A stretch of DNA of 64,000 bases from the NCBI GenBank assembly GCA_905221615.1, contig CAJNDT010003424.1:391001-455000 (forward strand). Reading direction: 5' to 3'. The translations under genes were made by a program, and so were the position numbers. This DNA comes from Symbiodinium sp. CCMP2592. Its lineage: Eukaryota > Sar > Dinophyceae > Suessiales > Symbiodiniaceae. How positions within the stretch are numbered: position 1 is the stretch's first letter; each line of letters begins with the position of its first letter. Positions 1 through 13,500 of this stretch are shown here, one piece after another. Below the pieces are notes generated by a model, which did no database searches, was not told where the DNA came from, and saw only the letters and a program-made list of their open reading frames with translations.

Positions 1-2
1 AA

Positions 3-783
3 TCTCCATGCGGACGAAACCGGGGGGGATGGGCGCCTGGGCAGCGGGGCCGGTGGAAGCCGGCTGTGCCGGGGCCCCCGCCGCGATCTCTGCTGCAATC
101 TGGTTCTGCAGCGCCGTCATCTCCGCTGAGTTGGGGGCCGGCGTCTTCGCCACCGGAGCCGGCTTCGCCGGCGGGAAGGATGACTGCTTCGCGGAAGCCG
201 CCGCCCAAACTCCGCCGCGGAGACAAAGTAGTTCAGCTCCCGGGCCTGCCGGGCATCCGCCTCCGAGTTGAAGCCCTCGGACTGCCACAAGGCCACCGGC
301 GGCCCCTTGGGCATGGGCTTAGCCGGGATTGCCGCCGCCTTGGGCTGCTGCTGGCCATCAGCCTGACCCGCCGGCGCAGGTGGAGGCCGCTTTTGCAGCG
401 GTGGCACCGGCCAGCCGGGTGGCCCTGTACCTGCGCCGCCGCCGGCGGCTCCGGGTTAGGCTCCGGGACGGTGGGCCCTGCCGCACTGGACGCCGCCACA
501 TCGTTGGAACCAGAGGCACCACTGCCGCCGGGGGCTGCATCATTTGACCCGGAGGCGCCACCAGAGCCGGGGGCAGCTGCCGGCTGCTTTGCCTTAGGCA
601 TTGCCGGGTTCGCATTCCCCGCCGTCCGGCCTGGCAAGGACGCCTGCAGCATCAGCATCAAAGCTCGCCGGGGACCCGGCGGGCACTGCTGGAGGTAGGG
701 ACCCAAGTCCTCCCCCTCCTCCAGCGCCGCCAGGATCACCACGAAGGCCGCCTCGATGTCTGCCGGCGAGAAGGATTTGGCTC
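3..783 (-). CDS. Exon block of an unidentified Pro/Ala/Gly-rich protein
   Basis: Read on the minus strand, a coding-like stretch starts after an AG acceptor near 783. It begins with a helical part (ADIEAAFVVILAALEEGEDL), continues as a Gly/Ser/Pro/Ala linker with two GGSGASGSND-like repeats, then a Pro/Gln-rich part containing ALWQSEGFNSEADARQARE, and ends at the window edge with NSAEMTALQNQIAAEIAAG and a Pro/Ala tail. The frame has to change twice, near 400 and near 200, to keep this composition. That means unseen small introns, assembly indels in very GC-rich DNA, or decay. It carries no cysteine module, so it may be the 3' end of the module gene or the next gene on this strand. No family was recognised. 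Confidence 0.45.
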
Positions 784-942
784 AGCCGGGAGGATGCTAC
801 AAAACACAAAACGCCTGGTCACCGAAAAAGCGACGTCGAGCCGGAGCAGCTGCCGGCACGACGAGTCGCTAATGTCCATGCGCACACACGTGTGCTACAC
901 AACACGGCTAACGGAACCTGTGCAGACCACAACATCCGGCCG

Positions 943-1545
943 GGACTCACTCGCAAGTTGCCTAAAGTTCCCAGACCCGCTGCTTAGCACGCCAGCGGTC
1001 GCATTGCCACAGTCGTCGTCGTAGGAAACAAGGGCCACGGCATCCTTCCAGCGTATTGGATGTTGGGAAACACCAGAAACGTCCAAGAAGCTTTGCCTCA
1101 CATCTACCATCTACATACCTCGGGGCATCTGTGCGCAAAAAAGGATCGAACCTCGATCCCTGGAGCCCGCCTGTGTGCTGCGACCCTCTGCCGTGAAGCC
1201 GGCACTGGGCACAGAACAGGCAAGCCCAGCTCGACAAGTGGAGTCCTGGCAGCACTACGGACTTCTGTCAGGTAATTCTTGTTGTCGTCACGAGGCCTTC
1301 GTGCAATTCGACTACTTGCATGCAGCTTGCATGACCGTACTCTCCTCACACCTTGGTTCCCCCAGTGCTCACCAAAGCCTTCCTACGGAAGCCAGATGGA
1401 GGACACCCCGCACGGCTCGACTCGCTCTCTGCTGGATTCATGGGCTCATTCCCAAAGACACCTGTGCACCGGTCGGGCCATGCACCGTAAGCAGCCCAGC
1501 ATCTGCAGCGAAGTCCTGCAGGGAAGCCGAAGAACCGATGTGAGG
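943..1545 (-). CDS. Module-gene exons: segments B/C and A
   Basis: Two pieces. At 943-1052 DAVALVSYDDDCG is the end of segment B running into the CG of segment C. At 1438-1545 DFAADAGLLTVHGP is a full segment A. These are the most 3' modules seen, so they would be near the C-terminus. Confidence 0.55.
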
Positions 1546-4500
1546 AAGAAGGCAAAGCAAGCAGTGAAGCACAGCACCCCGCCACCACTTGTAGCTGGGT
1601 AACACCTTGTTTCTCAGCCAAGGGACGCCAAGGGAGTCACAAGATTCGAAGTCCTTGGTTTGGTGCCGACTCGTGCCATGTTCACACCAAAGACTACCAG
1701 CAAGATTAAGGAATCTCGGGAAACATGCGAAACACGCTATGAGAAGCCGTGGCCAAAGGCTTCTGCCAAGCCGCTGCGCAGTAACAAACTCTGAAGGTTC
1801 CTCCGACCGGAAGGTCGGCAGCCGAAAGCGACACGTTGCCAAACGCATCCACCTCACAGCGACGAGCGGTTCCGACCCATCACGCAGCAAGGCACCAAAA
1901 GAGATTTAAAAAAAAAAAGCAGCTCGTTTTTCGCATCCTTTTGCAAGCAGCACAACAAGGATCAAGGACAACACGCAGGGACTGCTGCCTGCCGATACAT
2001 GTCCCGAGCGAGCGAGCGACTCCGCTCATCTGCACCACAGGACCTCGGTGGCTCAGCAGCACGTCGGCACAGGAAGCCCAAGCATAATGATGTACTCAGC
2101 AAGTCGATAGATGCATATTGGGTAGGTAGAGCCCGAGCAAGCGCTCTCTGTTTGCAATGCATGCGGCCCGGCAGATGGCACGAGCGCGACGCGGTCCTCC
2201 GACATTTCCAGTGACGCACATTCCGGCTTCTGCACATCCCTAGCAGGCCAGCTTCGGGTCCTCGGCTGCGAGCTCCGTGCCGTTGATGTCCAGGACGCAG
2301 TTGACGCCGGCAACCTCTCTCCGATCAACTGCTGGCAGCGGTACATCACCCCCTAACTGACATTGAATCAAGCTCTAAACTGCTGCTCGGCGCTTTTACG
2401 CGGCCCTGCTTTGCTGCTGCCTGTAACCGACTCCAAGTCCTGCATGATCCAACAGGTGACGGGTTTTGGTTACTACTTCAGACCCAGGCACGCACAGAAA
2501 GGACTGCGACGGACTGGGACCGCGCACCACGAGAATCCCAGCCAGTACCTGGTCTGGGTGACGCACAGTGACATCCCCCACCGGTTGCTCATGGTTGCTC
2601 TGCAAGTGCAGTGTGGGCAAGTGTGAAAAGCCTTTCAAAGCGGAGCATCTCCTGAATTGCAGACGAACCACTCCGAAATCGGCATTACCGTTGTCACCAC
2701 AGGCTGCGCCACCAGAGTCATCAGGACAGTAGCACATCTTCCACCTGTCCAGATTGTCAGGGGAATATCCGGCTGTCAATGACTCTGGCCCTCCGCACCT
2801 TAAAGCCTCGAAACAGCCAAAAACTGCCCGGCCTCCCTCCCTGAGGAAGGGCGGAGCCTGCCAAACTCAGAGTCTGGTCCGAAAGTGCCAGGAAGCCTCC
2901 TGCCAAGGCAACTCCAACATCAACAGAGCTGATGCGTTGTTCTACCTTTCTGTGCGCTCCACGAAATGTGCCGACGTTTGGGGCAGTTCTTCTTGCGGCA
3001 TCTTGCGGCACGCCGGCTCTTTTGCACTTCTCTCGTGCTGCATTCAACCAGTAGTTTATCACGTCGCAGCCGCCAGGCAACGCTTAGCATGTAGCCAACA
3101 GCGAGGAAGATGCTACGTCACTACGTCGACCCCTTCTAGAAAAATCGGCACAGCCGCCAAGCTCCGTTATTGTTCGACCAATCCTGTCCTACGCGCACGG
3201 CTGTATTTTGTGGAGAACATCGTACAGGTTGACCCTTGAAGCCTTGAAAGCCCCACGCGGAGAACCTATGCACCCAGTCGATCCCAGCCGCCTGATGCCA
3301 CTGTCGCATCCGGGGCCGTCGACCCGCAGCTGCCGCCCTCGAGCTCTGATTTGTCAGAGCATGTCGCATATGTTCGAAAAGAATTTGAGACATTTCGAGG
3401 CTGGGAGTTTTGCCGTAGCTTTGCTAGAGGCACATTGTGACCTAAGCTCGGGTGGCTCTGCTTTATCTTTGTTCCGCGTGTGAGCCTCTGCCACCAGTGC
3501 CAAGTGGTCGAAGCTGGTGAGCCGCTGCCCGGCGAAGCGAAGCGTGCAGGCCTCCAGAACAGGAACAGAGGTGATGTCCACAGAAATGAAATGATGCGGC
3601 ACTGACATCGATGTGTCTGTGTGTGCGCATATGCAGCGCGCAGCTCCCTACGAGGCTCCAGGTCTCCGGGGCTCCCAGGCCTGGCCGGCGGTGCAGCGCT
3701 GGTCCTTCGGGGGAACTTTCCTAGAGATTCTCAGCTCGGCTCCTGCTCCTCTTGGCCTTCGGGCTTTTCGGGGGGAAGTTTGTAACTGCAGCTTCCGTGG
3801 AGAGCCCGCAGCGCAGCATGGCTCCAAGCAGAAGTCTTATGACAGGTCCTGGTTGGACAAAGGACCGTAGAGAGTGAGGATGCCTGCGCGGGTTGTGTAG
3901 TCACCCGCCGCATTGCAGCCCGCGCCATCAGCTGAAGAGCAGTAGCAGATGTGCCACGTCCCTCCTCGCTCCGTGGCTCCACCTGAGCCCACATCTCCCG
4001 CAGGCAAGGTCGCATCCCAGGTCGAAGTCCCCGAGGAATAAAGTAGCGGGTGGTATGCATCTCCCGCGACCGAGGGATCTCGGGCATCGACGCCGCAATC
4101 GTTGGACATGAAACCTATCCAGTCCCCCACCGAGATGTAGCCAACGAGCTGGATCGTGCACGCCTGCCCCGCAGTGCACACAACCTGTAGGCCGTTGGTG
4201 TTGGGCCCGTGCACGGTGAGAAACCCCAGCTTCGCACCAAACTCGTCATCATCATCACCTGAGCACAGATGCCCCTTCAAGGACAATTGTCATTCAGCGC
4301 CGTCGTCTTCCCCACTCCATCATCGCAAACATCACATCAGCCAAGGCACACCCACCGACAAAACTTGCACAGTAGCAGAGCTTCCAGTGGCCGCCCTGTG
4401 CACAGACAGAGAACTTACAGAATGCTTATACGGCATACTTCAGCGGGCAGCTGGCCGAAAAAAACTCTGCTGGCGGCCGCGAGACTGCAGGCAGCTGCGC

Positions 4501-7500
4501 GGAGGACAGCATCAACTGTGCGAGGCCGGAAGACTGATCGAAGCTCAGCTCCTTGTCCTGATGCCCAGGCATGGAAGGCCGAAAGCAAACCAAGAACTTC
4601 CACTCCTCTCCCCGGAAGATCACCGCAGCGGCCGCAGCTCCGCACGAGGAAGTGTTTGCCTCAGCTGTACCAGCGGCAAAGTTGCCGACTGCCTTCCGGT
4701 GCTTGCGGTCGGAGAACCACAGCTCGGAGCCGGTCCAGCGAGGAGAGCCCTTGGCCTACGGCAGTGAGGTTGCCTGGGCTGAGCCAAAGCCACACGAAAA
4801 CTTTTGCAGGGTGACTGGAGTTCCCGGAAGAATCGAAAACTGAGTTCAATCCTCGCTGCAAGGTCGGCCAGCCACGCATGACCTGCGAAGGACCATGCAA
4901 AGCGACACTTGAACGGGCACCTACAAGTAGCTTGACATTAAGATGGCAACTTGATGAAATGGACGTCTAGTAATTATAAAGAAGCTCGCCGGACTGCCCT
5001 CAATCCGTTGCCCCTAAGGGCCTGTCTTGCGAGATTGATGAAGGGCCATTCACGGAGAGCACCCCCACCAATGCAGAAAAAAAGACGTCGTCCGCACAGC
5101 TTCCGGATAGGGTAACGCAGTAACCTTGGTGAAAGAACCAGAAAACCCACAGAGCACAGAGATCCAAGCCACGCAGCATCGTGCTCATGCTGCCTTCGTG
5201 CCGGCTCTCTCGACATATTATGCTGGCATGAGCTATTGAGCTGTTGCATGCCAGGAAAAGCCCTAGACCTGCAAGAGCACTCCAGCAGCGTCCCCATGTA
5301 CCCTGAATTCGAGCGGCATATCAACCACTGCCCACCGACGGGCAAGTCCGAAGCCGACAGCTCAAGGACCTCAAGGCACAGATCGACTAGCGACCGTGAG
5401 CTGCTCTACGTACTCTTTATGCTCACGCTCGGACCGCCCCCTACATCTCCGAAGCCGAGTGACGCCCCCGCTCTGGACGGAGACAGTGCCGCCGCCCAGC
5501 ATCGCTGCATCCCGGCTACTTCCACAAGCACCTGTCGACAGGCATGCACTGGTGCTTGAAGCTCCTCCCGAACTGCCGTGGAAGCATGACAACCGATGGT
5601 GCCGCTGGTCTGAGCCACGCAACTTGACACTGGCACCAGGATCGCTGCATCAGTGGCTGCCTCAGCCAGGAGTCAGAGTGGGATGCAGCCAAAACCGCTA
5701 GCCAAAGTCGTTGCCTGCCTGCAGACTCTCGCCGGCCACATGGATGCTGCAAGCGAAACCGGCAGTGCACATCTGGTCCTACAAAGAGGACCGATTGCAC
5801 TCGATTTCATATTTCAATTGCAACTGTCATTCCAGCTTTCGGCATGTCCTGCGTGTTGGAAGTGGGCCCATTCACTTGCAGGTAGCCAGCAAAAGCTCCG
5901 AAGTGAGTAACGTCGGTACAGTGGCCTGCCAGTACCCTCTGCCGCAACAGATGCTGGTGAGAGGGGAAGGCAGGGAGAACACACAAAACAGGAAGAGACA
6001 GAAAGACAAGATTTCCAATCCGGTGATGCCTGCGCCTAAAGATCCCGCGGCACAGTAGCACACGTTCCAGCGGCCACCCTTGTCGAGAACACCTGCAAGA
6101 ACCGTGCAACAGCACGTAGATGTATACATCATGCAATTAAGGTGTCGCTGAAAGTCGAGACTCGACTGGCAACACCCGAGATTGTATACCGCTCTTGTCC
6201 ATGCGGAATCCGTGCCTGCTGAGAGGTTGTGGATGTAGCTGGAGCCATCAAGGCCTCGTTCACAATGCCAATGCCACTGACATGCCAATGACTGTCAGCC
6301 GTTCTGGCAAGCAAAACGACCGCGAAAGCTAAACAGCGGGCTGCCACATTCCTACGATTAACATGCATTTTGCAGTCCGTCTCCCGCCCCGTTTGCAAAT
6401 CTTAAGCCTTAGCCAGGTCTCTAAGTGCGAGGTAGCCTGCACCAAACTGGTCCACATCGTGGTCTGAGTAGCCACAAGTTCCTGAGGCGATTCAAGTTCG
6501 AGGAAGCTCCAGCTCTCGGATGCTTTCTGCTGCTTTCTGCTGCGGTCCTCCGAAGGGTGTCAGTGCGAGCTTATCGTTCGCCGACAAGCCCTGGCCGACG
6601 AATCCACCGCCGAGACTGCCTCCGAGAACGCAGTCGGAGCCGGCCACGCAGATCCGATCCTGCACCTCAGAGGAGCGCCATCAGAGCGCCTGTGACACAG
6701 ATCCAAACTCAGCTGCATTCCTCTGAGGCACAAAGGGGCCCAGCACTGTCAGGATCCCGGCCGTGACGGTGAATTCCTGCAGGGCCGAGGGCCGAAGGGG
6801 AAGCTAAGCTTGGCCCTCAGCCAGGGCCGCGATGGCGGGCCTCTGTCGAGCTGCACGCCTCTCCGTCGGCATCTGCACCGTCGTACGTGGGACATAAGCA
6901 CAACCTGAGCTGGCTGCTGACAATGCGCATCAACCGAATCGAGGCGAAGAACACCTCATGAAAATCCACCCAGCTGCTGCCACTGGCCTCCGTACGGAAC
7001 ATCGGCCTGCATAAAACCCGAGAATGCCAATACTGCCGACCTACAACCATGCAACAAGGGTGGTTGGGTGCCTGTGTCAGCTCCAGCATGCCCCCAGAGC
7101 CCACAGCCTTGGACACGGCCTGTGCCACTCTTGGCGAAGCCTGGACCCGCCGACGGCACACCAGACTCAGCATCTCTGCCGGGGCCCCGCCTGGCCAGCA
7201 GCATCCCGGGCATCCGCCGTCTCAGCAGCGATTTGGATTCTTCTTCAATTGCAAGGTATGGTTCAACTCGGGCTCCCGTAAAACATGGTTCTGCAGTGCG
7301 TGTATGTGTGGATATGTGTGTATGTACGTTTACTTGTAAGCTCGATGGAGAGATAGATACATAGACACACAAATAGATAGGCACATGGAAAGAAAGAAAG
7401 ATATATGTGGTCGTATAAACAACTTCTAGGTGCAAGCCAAGAAACCGAGTCCAATGCAACATTGCTGCATCCTGTTCCCAAGTTACCACAAACACACCCC

Positions 7501-10500
7501 TTGGACATAGTCAACGTCTGTGCATGATGACAAAATGCTAGAGTACCCTTCCAGAGTGGCTTCTGGCCTGTGCCGCTTGTGTCTGCGATGAAGATCACGC
7601 GTTGGCTGGAGCGGAAACCCGTCCAAGGGCCGAGGCTGCAGCCCTGGCCTGCGAGGCATTCCAAAGCTCCCAGTGAAGTCACCTGAACAGATTGCACCGT
7701 GAGCAGGAGCAGGAGCTTTCGCAGTGCCGCAGTGCTTGTTATTGCTATCTGCTAGCATAGTCTGCTAGCATGTCCAATGAGTAGCCAAGCAACCCCTTCC
7801 ACATCGAGCTGCCCTGCTTCGTTGGTGAACTCATCCGCGCTGCTACATGCCGTGGAGTCCACATCAGCGCCATCGACACTGGGGCAGTGGCAGACCTTGT
7901 ACGTGCCGGACACAAGCTTGCCCACAGCGAAAGTCAGCGCCGGTGGGGAGCCCGTCGCAGTGTAGGACATTCCTCCTACGGCAGCATCCACACCGCAGGT
8001 CCCAGTGGAAGCGATGAGGTGGATGACGTCACTTCCTGTCCGCACTGAACAATGCATCCCATGCAGCTGTCAAGGACGAACAACCGCCCGTCACGCCCAA
8101 AAGCATCTAAAACACCACCAGATCCTGGCACCATGGAAAAAGGTGATATGTGACTTCAGATCTCCTAGCACACGGACGCTCAATCTAAGCCAGTGTCGCA
8201 TTTCATGTAGGATGCGGTCTGCTGTCGGCATTTAAAGACTTTATCGACGTTCCTTGGGTTGGCCGCTGTCTGTTGCCACAGCAACTGGAAGTATTGAGGT
8301 TTGCCGAAGGTATAGACAACGAAACCCTCTCTGTGTCACACGGACTCAGTCACCTGTCAGTGCTATAGAGCCTAACTCTCCAACATGTCTCGAGCTTGCC
8401 CCTCGTTCCACTACCTGATCAGAGTCGGAAACATCTGTCTCGCGTACAGAATCCAAATCTCGAGTCACATAAATTCTACGTCGTCAACAACATGTGCTCA
8501 AAAATCATCGGTGGGAAAGCAGCACAAACAGAAAAACCTGAAACACCAGAGCCTCCGCCCGAGGCCCTAGCTCTACATTGTATAGTCCTTGCAATCCACC
8601 CGAGGCCCGCAGAATCAAGCTGCAGTCCACACCGGCGTGACAAGCAAACACCTGGGCTCCCGAAACAAGCCCGGCGCGATGCCCGTCTCGAAACGCACAG
8701 ACTGGCACAGTGGGAGTTGCGAGATCTCCTAAGCACAACGAATGACCTTTGTTAAGGCACGCCCCCACCCGGCGTGGCTGGCACGTTGATCACAGTCAAT
8801 ATGCCAAGAGCCACCTCGGAAATGGTCTCTCAAAGTGAGGTATCCGCGCACGTGAATCTATGGACAGAGATAAATGCGGACCAAGCCACACCAAAGCCAC
8901 TGCTGGCAGCACAGCTGCCTGCAGCACTGGCACAGAAGCAGAGGTTGTAGGTGCCCGCAGTCACCACCTTCGAAGCTTCAGCGACACCGATGCAACCACT
9001 TTGAGACATGGTCTAGGACCGATCAGCCGAGACCCTGACGGTGAAGCTGACGCCCAGGTCTGCGTCTATCATCAGCGAATCAACCTGAGATGGATGATGG
9101 CCGAAAAATAACCCAGAAACGGGAACTGGACCATTCCTGTCAACTGCTAGCTTCGCTGCAGCTAGCCATCGCTTGCGCACCTATGTTTCATCCAAGAACA
9201 ACGTTTGCATTCGTTGACTGGTGCAACCTGGAGGCGCCACAGACATCGGAGATGCTAGAGAGCACAGCAAGCTTGTCAGCTGCCAACCTCATGAAACGTG
9301 GGCCGTCCATTCCAACAGCCATGTGGATATGAGCCCCTTGCAGTCATGCCAGATGAGAGTTCGCCTGTGCGGCATGAACTACTCGCCGAGTAGCAGCCCG
9401 ACTCCTAGGACGGACACTGAGCAAGTCTCCCCCGCATAGCACGTCTTGTCCTGGCAGCGTTGGCCAAAGGTCCAAGCGGTGCCTTTTCTTCACACACATT
9501 TCCCGTCTCCTGCTGCAAAGGTGTCGGGCCCGAGACCTGCAGAAGCAGCCATCGATGAGAATACCTCATCGCCTAGCCGCCTAGCGCAGCTGCTCGGTGG
9601 CCTCGAGGCGTCCTGCAGTTGCACTGTAGTCCTGGTAGCCGCTGCACGACCCGGAGCTGTCTGCAGCAGGGCAGTAGCAAATCCTTGGCGAGAAGGTGCG
9701 GGCCAAGGGCAACCCCTGCTTCCGCAAACACAAACCCAAAGCATATTACATGTCTTACGTGTGACCCACACCGTCTTCAGCATAAGATTACCGAGAGCAA
9801 CGGTAGAGCCGCAGAAGCGCGAAGTCCAAAAAAACGCTTCACATGTTTCTTTCCACAATGCCATGTCGAATTGAGAGAACCCCGCCTCCAACGACCTCCA
9901 CGATCAAAGGACTGGACAGTGCCTGCAATCACCCCCCGGCTTCCGTCCTTGGCTTCGCACCCCAACAAAGCATTTACCGTGGAAGCTGCCAGCCCTCCAA
10001 AGATGCTGCATTTTGTGCGATGCTTTCATGACAGCGTGCACCGGTCTGTTAGTTCTGGCTTTGACGAAGTCCCATACCCAGTAAATACATCATCGGCTGC
10101 GAGGCCCGGACCATAGAAAGGTCAGGGTCACCATCGCTGCTGCCGCAAGTGCTGCCATCAGCAATCAGCAGCACCTGCAGCCATGCTTTCCGGTCCGGCG
10201 CAAACATCTTAGCAAGCTTTGCGCTGTTTGCACGCAAGGATAGCAGCTACTCTCTGCAGAAGGCCTCGTCTGCAGCTGTCACTCCAGATCCAGTGTAGGT
10301 TCCAAGGCTGCAGGTACTGGCCGCCGTGCTCGACACAGTGCACGCGTAGTCCTGGTTTGAAGTTGCTTGGCACCTCTCCGCCAACTACGGTGCGGACTCT
10401 ACGCTTGGGCTCTGGGACGCGGACGTCCTGCAAATGACATCGTTGAGGGACACCAAAAGTCAATGCCGAAGCTAGCCGTGCTTAAGTGACGACCCGATGG

Positions 10501-13500
10501 CATACAAGCACGAGGTCATGCATGGCGGCTACTTTTCAGATTCGCCGCATGTAAGAAGACATTTCATACATCTGTGACTGTTCGGTGTGCTGCCTTGCGT
10601 CTTCTTGTTCAGTTCTCTGTATATCTACTGCATCTTCATATGCTGGCTTCGGCACGCCTCTCCGTTGCGCACTGGATTATGTGTACATGAATAAGCAGCT
10701 ACTTCATGCTTCGGCCTGCACTGGGGTGGGGCCGCTGGCTGTCAACAACATAGCTGAAGCACCGAAGTCGGAAGCCTCGTCGCCTTGAATGTCTTGTGAG
10801 GGTTTCCGGCTCCGCATCTTGGGGATGGCTTCGGGCGTGGGGGCGCACGGAAATTTCTGACAGCGTTTCTTTCCGGGGTTCTTGGAGCAGGGAAAGTCTC
10901 GCAGCTGGAACGGGCTTAGCTGCTCTGCAATTCGGGACCCTCAGTGCAGTTCAGAGTGCTTCTGGCACGTCGTGGAAGGAATGCGACAAAACACGTCACC
11001 CAGGCAACGACATATCTAGCAACCCAGCACTGGACTCTCCAGCTTCACGGACAAAGCCTTCCATTTACCTTATTGCTTGGGGTCAGGATGAGCGGCAGGA
11101 GCTGCGGCTTGCGGCGCAGTAGCAAAGCTCCCAGTCTCCTGACACAGCAAATCTCTCCAATAAAACATCAAACTGTTCACTAGTGTATTGTCTGACAACA
11201 TCTGCACAAACAGAAACCTCGCAATAGCTCTGAGCCATGAGAATCCCTGGATCAAGACATCTCAAATAACGTCGCAATGGCGGATGCCCGCTCTGTAAGT
11301 CGCCCGCAAGCTCCCTGACCTGTCTCAAGTGCTGTCAAGGCACCACCCGTCGGCAGATCGAAGCTGGACAGCATCCTGTGGCCGTGGCGAGTTGAAAGCT
11401 TCCAGCGATCCTTCAAAGCCCAGGCTAAGGACGACCCAGATCACCTAGCTTCCCGAAAGCACACCTAGGACCTAGCCCTTGCAGCCATGCTTCACTGCCC
11501 CCGTAGCATTGAGGCGCTTGGCGCTGCCTGCGTGCTGTTCGTCGGGCTCAACGAGCCGGCTACCACCACGCTGAAAGACAATAATGATTACAATGCGCTG
11601 GCACAGTCGAGTCTAGGTCGGGTTCCTCAGAAGAGATCAACCAAGAAAATCAGAAAGAAGCCCCTCGCTGCCCTGGCTGAACGTAATGATCGGGAATTGA
11701 TCTCGGGATGCCTGCCCCCACTGCGGCAGATGCCAGTGTTGCACCGCAGCTTCCCACCGCTGCAAGCAAGACCTGTCCACCAACCGAAGCCCGCAGGGAT
11801 TCTTTGCACGAGAGCCTTGTCTGCATCAATGCTGACGATGCAAGCCGGCCAAATGTCACATGTCACAACACGCCCAGGCGTGAATTCGTCCGGTGCCTGG
11901 TCTCCTTTGACCATGCCCTGGCCCGCCAGGCTCGGGAGGGTGCAGCTGGTGCCCGCCGCGCAGGAGTGTGAAAGCACCGACGATGGGCCGAGGACCTGAC
12001 GCTTTTGCTCCCTACAGGGCTGGCTCACTCTCTCTCAACAGCAAAAAACAGCAGCAGAGTCCCCAAAGCTGAGGAGCCTCCAGCAGGCCAAACGCGGAGA
12101 CGGCGACCGCCCCGGAGCACGTCCCCCCCATGCAGTGACACACGGCATATTGGCCTGGAGAGCAGGCCGGTCTGCAAACTACTAACCTGCAGACATCTTT
12201 CGGCCGAGGTTGTGACACTACATCAGTAGAAACAGGAGCCAGGCTTCGCAGAGTCGTGTGCCTCCAGGAAGGACTTGAGATGCAGAGATCTGCACGTATG
12301 CAGCATTGGATGTTACCTCAGGTCTTGAGGTTGAAGTGGCTGGGACACCCTGCTCCAAGTTCACACCGGAGCACCTGGATCTGCTGGAGGCGATCGCCGC
12401 CAGGAAACCTTGCGGCAGTGCCATGGGGCTCTGGGTCGCCGGGAGAATTGATTGATGTCAAGCTGCTCATGGCGAAAGCTTGCGGAAGGACTTTGCATCC
12501 GTCTGAAGTTCTGTGGTGGATGGTCCCGCAACCCATCCATGGTCGTGCAAAACCCGCCCCGAAACTTCACATCAAGATGCCTCCGCGGAGCCACATGACC
12601 AAACCATACCCCAGCGAAAAAACCATCAATCAAGCGAACCACAAATGGCTCCAGGGCACGACGACCAAACATAGGAGCTGCAGCAGGTGTCCACAATCTG
12701 ACCAGGGTCTGGTGTACAGTCGATGATCCCCACCTCTGAGCAGACCGTGCGAAAGTCCTCCCTCTTCAATTCTGAGCTGGTGCTCTGGCTCAAAGGCTCT
12801 GTGCCGGCAAGCCGCATAATCTGCACCGGTGATCCCGAAGCCACTGTACTCTCCCAGGGTGCAGGCCACGCCGGTCACGCAGATCCTGGTGGCAAGGTTT
12901 TCGAGGCTACAGGCTACCGCTGTAGCCGGAACGGGAACTGACAGTGTCTTCAGATGACGAGACAAGTGTCTGTGTTTGAGTGGTCGGAGCTGGCCCGAGA
13001 ACACTCAGCACCCCGACCATGCCTGTGAAGTCCAGGTCCTGGCGGTGAAGCTGGCAACATAAGTCACGGGAACCAATTGCGGCAACAGGAGATGCAGAGC
13101 TTCAACGTTATTTGTTCACCTCAGAACAGCCCCAGCTGAGCGGAAGCTACTCGACAACGTGCAGCCCCGGAGACATGCATGCACAATGCACTCATGGGCA
13201 GTCACCCCACGGAAGCACGCATGCTCTGCAATGCTCTCCATGCACTTGACTAGCCATGTCATGGGGAATGACGTGGCATGACATGGTTGACACGAACTTG
13301 GAAAGCGCTTCGCAATCTTTACATCCAACCAGGCGATTGCAAGATATCACAAGCGTACTCTTCACCTCTACAGGCGCTCCGGGTCGTTATGCCTTCACCC
13401 AGAGTGCAAACACATCGGCTAAAATTGAGAATGATTGTCCTGAAAGCATGTTGTGCTCGATGAGCAGTAGCACATCAGCCACTGGCCACCCTGGGACAGA

